This document shows positions 5,979-7,499 of a DNA stretch of 7,499 bases, in pieces (within the stretch, counting starts at the first letter, position 1; every line of letters starts with the position of its first letter). The notes under the pieces are model-generated. The model was given only the letters and a program-made list of their open reading frames with translations. It was not told the origin of the DNA and searched no databases. The stretch is from positions 1-7,499 of the forward strand of contig QNFK01000077.1 of assembly GCA_003645495.1 (NCBI GenBank), given 5' to 3'. The stretch comes from Gammaproteobacteria bacterium (GTDB lineage Bacteria; Pseudomonadota; Gammaproteobacteria; Steroidobacterales; Woeseiaceae). A program made the translations under genes and the position numbers.

Positions 5979-6123
5979 TAATTCAGTATTTCTGTCAATA
6001 GTTATGTGCAGGAAAGAGCCACAATCGTGATTTGTTCCAGAGCGCTTTACTGGCTGGAAAAAAATATGCAGCATTTGGGCAACTGCAATGGTCATATGTT
6101 CGAAGCAAACGGGGAGTAATAGT
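5979..6123. promoter_or_regulatory. divergent intergenic region with inverted repeat
   Basis: This gap separates the minus-strand dioxygenase gene from the plus-strand secreted-protein gene and should hold promoters for both. A perfect inverted repeat TTCCAG (6035-6040) / CTGGAA (6054-6059) with a 13-bp spacer sits near the middle and could be an operator shared by the two genes. I could not find a -35/-10 pair on either strand that is good enough to call. Confidence 0.4.
6111..6116 (+). promoter_or_regulatory. strong ribosome binding site, decides the start at 6124
   Basis: GGGGAG followed by a 7-base spacer and ATG at 6124. It selects this start over an in-frame ATG at 6088, which has no such site and would put a polar stretch before the signal peptide. 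Confidence 0.75.
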
Positions 6124-6687
6124 ATGGTCAGAATTTCATTCCTATCGGGACTTTTGACAGTCTTGTTGTTGGGGCCGCACGCTGCGATGGCTGAGCACTG
6201 GGCCAGTGAGGCGATTCCGTTTAACAAGAGCGCTGGTTGCATGGAAGGACCATTGGCAGAATTTGGTCAATACATTGGTAACTGGAAGATAGACGACGAG
6301 CAGTTGCAAGACGATGGCGTGACCTGGACGGCGGGAGCCGGCGCTCGGTGGGACTTCGTATGTCTGGGCAACGGCACGGCCATTCAGGACTTCTGGATGC
6401 CAAATGATGGTGGCGTTGGTACGAATCTGCGCACTTATAATAAAGAGTCAGAATCCTGGGATATCGCATGGTCTGTTACCGGCATGTCGGGCTTCGCGCA
6501 CATCCAGGCCAGGCAGGAAGAAGGTGGCAACATCGTAATGATGTACAAATCGCCGCTACCCAATCCACCGCGGCGCATCACTTTTTTCGCAGCAGAGGAA
6601 AACGCCTGGAATTGGAAACTGGAAATGTCCTTTGATGATGGAGAGACCTGGACAGAGGTCTATCGAATCAAGGCGACACGCATTTAG
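6124..6687 (+). CDS. secreted protein of unknown function with signal peptide
   Basis: A 187-residue protein exported to the periplasm or beyond. It begins MVRISFLSGLLTVLLLG and has a probable signal peptidase I site after AMA (residue 23). The mature part (about 164 residues) is rich in Trp and Gly and in alternating polar/hydrophobic strands: FGQYIGNWKID (about 47-57), RWDFVCLGNGTAIQDFW (75-91), SWDIAWSVTG (111-120), WKLEMSFDDGETW (164-176). The opening with GNW and a chain of beta strands resembles small lipocalin-like beta-barrel families such as DUF1579, which bind or carry ligands. This is a fold impression, not an identification. It has two Cys in the mature part (39 and 80), which could form a disulfide. 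It is transcribed away from the dioxygenase gene and 77 bases ahead of the DUF3313-like gene, possibly as an operon. Confidence 0.82.
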   Translation: MVRISFLSGLLTVLLLGPHAAMAEHWASEAIPFNKSAGCMEGPLAEFGQYIGNWKIDDEQLQDDGVTWTAGAGARWDFVCLGNGTAIQDFWMPNDGGVGTNLRTYNKESESWDIAWSVTGMSGFAHIQARQEEGGNIVMMYKSPLPNPPRRITFFAAEENAWNWKLEMSFDDGETWTEVYRIKATRI

Positions 6688-6747
6688 TCCGGTTTTATTC
6701 TGGCAGGGCCTGGTATTGGGTTAGACTGAAAAACCGATAAGGCAATC

Positions 6748-6762
6748 CTGGAGCACTTCCAG
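6748..6762 (+). promoter_or_regulatory. hairpin over the ribosome binding site of the DUF3313-like gene
   Basis: CTGGA (6748-6752), a 5-base loop and TCCAG (6758-6762) form a perfect 5-bp stem. The GGAG at 6750-6753 is the only Shine-Dalgarno candidate, 11 bases before ATG 6765, and lies mostly inside the stem. It may lower translation, but the stem is short. Confidence 0.3.
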
Positions 6763-6764
6763 CA

Positions 6765-7373
6765 ATGTGGAAGCATCGATCAATCCGGCGTTTATTTTGG
6801 CGTGTGTGTGTTCTTGCGAGCCTCGTTCTTGCGGGCTGCTCGACGACGACATCACAGAGTTTCAATGTCGTAAAGGATTCAGCGGTTGAAAAGAGCTATA
6901 TCGCAACCGATGCAGATTTCGGTAAGTATCGCCAGTTGCTAAGTAAGGACATGGGCATTCACTTCCCAACGAATGCGCCGCATAGTGAAGAGGAAATTCT
7001 CAGGATCAGGCAGATATTTCGCACTGCCTTTTTAGCCGAGCTGGATGGCTATGCCATTGTCACAGAGCCCGGACCGAATACGCTGGCCGTCGAAGCTTCG
7101 TTGATTGACATGCGCTTTGGCACTTCGTCGGATGTGCCGGACCTGCGCGGTAATCTGAGTCAGTTGGCCCAGCCCGGACAATTATTGTTCCTGATGGAAT
7201 TGCGGGATTCCGAAACGGATCGCGTACTCGGGCGTGCAGCCGATAGCTCAGGCGACCCGCCACAATTTGCCACGCCGGAGACTAACGCGACCGATTGGGA
7301 AGGCGTTGAGTTGGCTGCCCGTCGTTGGGCAGGATTATTCAGGCAGTTTCTGGACAAAAACCTTAACAAATAG
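6765..7373 (+). CDS. DUF3313-like lipoprotein
   Basis: A 202-residue predicted lipoprotein of unknown function. The basic start (WKHRSIRR), a hydrophobic stretch and lipobox VLAGC (Cys25, Ser26 at +2) indicate anchoring in the outer membrane. The segment DFGKYRQLLSKDMGIHFP (about 51-68), followed by EEEILRIRQIFRTAF (75-89), resembles DUF3313 family members as I remember them. The later part has ALIVEASLIDMRFG-like strands (about 106-118), LLFLMELRDSET (140-151) and a final helix with RRWAGLFRQFLDK, also family-like. Length fits. The start ATG 6765 is the only one that gives a full lipoprotein signal; GGAG lies 11 bases upstream. It follows the secreted-protein gene on the same strand. No terminator hairpin is evident after the stop. 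Confidence 0.83.
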   Translation: MWKHRSIRRLFWRVCVLASLVLAGCSTTTSQSFNVVKDSAVEKSYIATDADFGKYRQLLSKDMGIHFPTNAPHSEEEILRIRQIFRTAFLAELDGYAIVTEPGPNTLAVEASLIDMRFGTSSDVPDLRGNLSQLAQPGQLLFLMELRDSETDRVLGRAADSSGDPPQFATPETNATDWEGVELAARRWAGLFRQFLDKNLNK

Positions 7374-7467
7374 CCCCGCCTTCACCATTGCTCTGAATTC
7401 GACATGCGTGCATACGTCATTAACGTCTGTAGAATCATCGCGGTAATAAGAATAAGTGGAGACATCC

Positions 7468-7499
7468 GTGCGACAGATACAAAGGAAATTTGCGGCGGG
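7468..7499 (+). CDS. start of a gene cut by the window edge, product unknown
   Basis: GTG at 7468 is preceded by GGAG (7458-7461) with a 6-base spacer, a good ribosome binding site. The ten visible codons (MRQIQRKFAA) have no stop, and a basic N-terminus could begin a signal peptide, but this is too short to identify. An alternative is the ATG at 7404 in another frame, open for 32 codons to the edge but without a ribosome binding site. Confidence 0.45.
   Translation, partial: MRQIQRKFAA

Noticed and set aside
6088..6123. Earlier in-frame ATG of the secreted protein
   Set aside because: It lacks a ribosome binding site and would place a polar segment before the signal peptide, whereas GGGGAG sits 7 bases before ATG 6124.
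5979..6242. Upstream extension of the dioxygenase frame to an ATG at 6242
   Set aside because: The added 88 residues show no PhyH resemblance and would overlap the well-supported secreted-protein gene on the other strand. The family-like sequence begins just after ATG 5978.

Overview
The window looks like chromosomal DNA of a Gram-negative proteobacterium, most likely a gammaproteobacterium. The evidence is two lipoproteins with lipoboxes, a DUF3313-type lipoprotein, an NADP-type glutamate dehydrogenase of the E. coli kind, and an FHA protein whose N-terminal two-helix membrane module is familiar from TPR/adenylate-cyclase-like proteins of environmental gammaproteobacteria. I cannot name a genus. 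There are no IS elements, tRNAs, rRNAs, CRISPR arrays or integration signs.

Left part, positions 1 to 5978, all on the minus strand. In transcription order (right to left) it holds a phytanoyl-CoA dioxygenase (PhyH) family 2-oxoglutarate/Fe(II) oxygenase (5978-5166), a membrane-anchored FHA-domain protein (5054-4389), a transmembrane Hanks-type Ser/Thr kinase (4286-2469), a lipoprotein alpha/beta hydrolase (2447-1656), a 336-bp regulatory-looking gap (1320-1655) and gdhA (1319 to the window edge, missing only its last few codons). Right part, plus strand: a secreted protein of unknown function (6124-6687), a DUF3313-like lipoprotein (6765-7373) and probably the first codons of another gene (7468 onward). 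The 145-bp gap at 5979-6123 is a divergent promoter region.

The most interesting unit is the FHA / kinase / lipoprotein-hydrolase cassette. The kinase domain lies N-terminal to its only membrane helix and the FHA domain follows two helices, so both should face the cytoplasm. The kinase C-terminus and the hydrolase lipoprotein should face the periplasm or outer membrane. A reasonable inference is an envelope-sensing phosphosignalling system in which the kinase, through phosphothreonines on itself or on a client, recruits the FHA protein. No PP2C phosphatase and no type VI secretion genes are visible here. gdhA lies just downstream of this cassette, which recalls the actinobacterial PknG-GarA-glutamate dehydrogenase circuit. 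That comparison rests only on neighbourhood and is a hypothesis.
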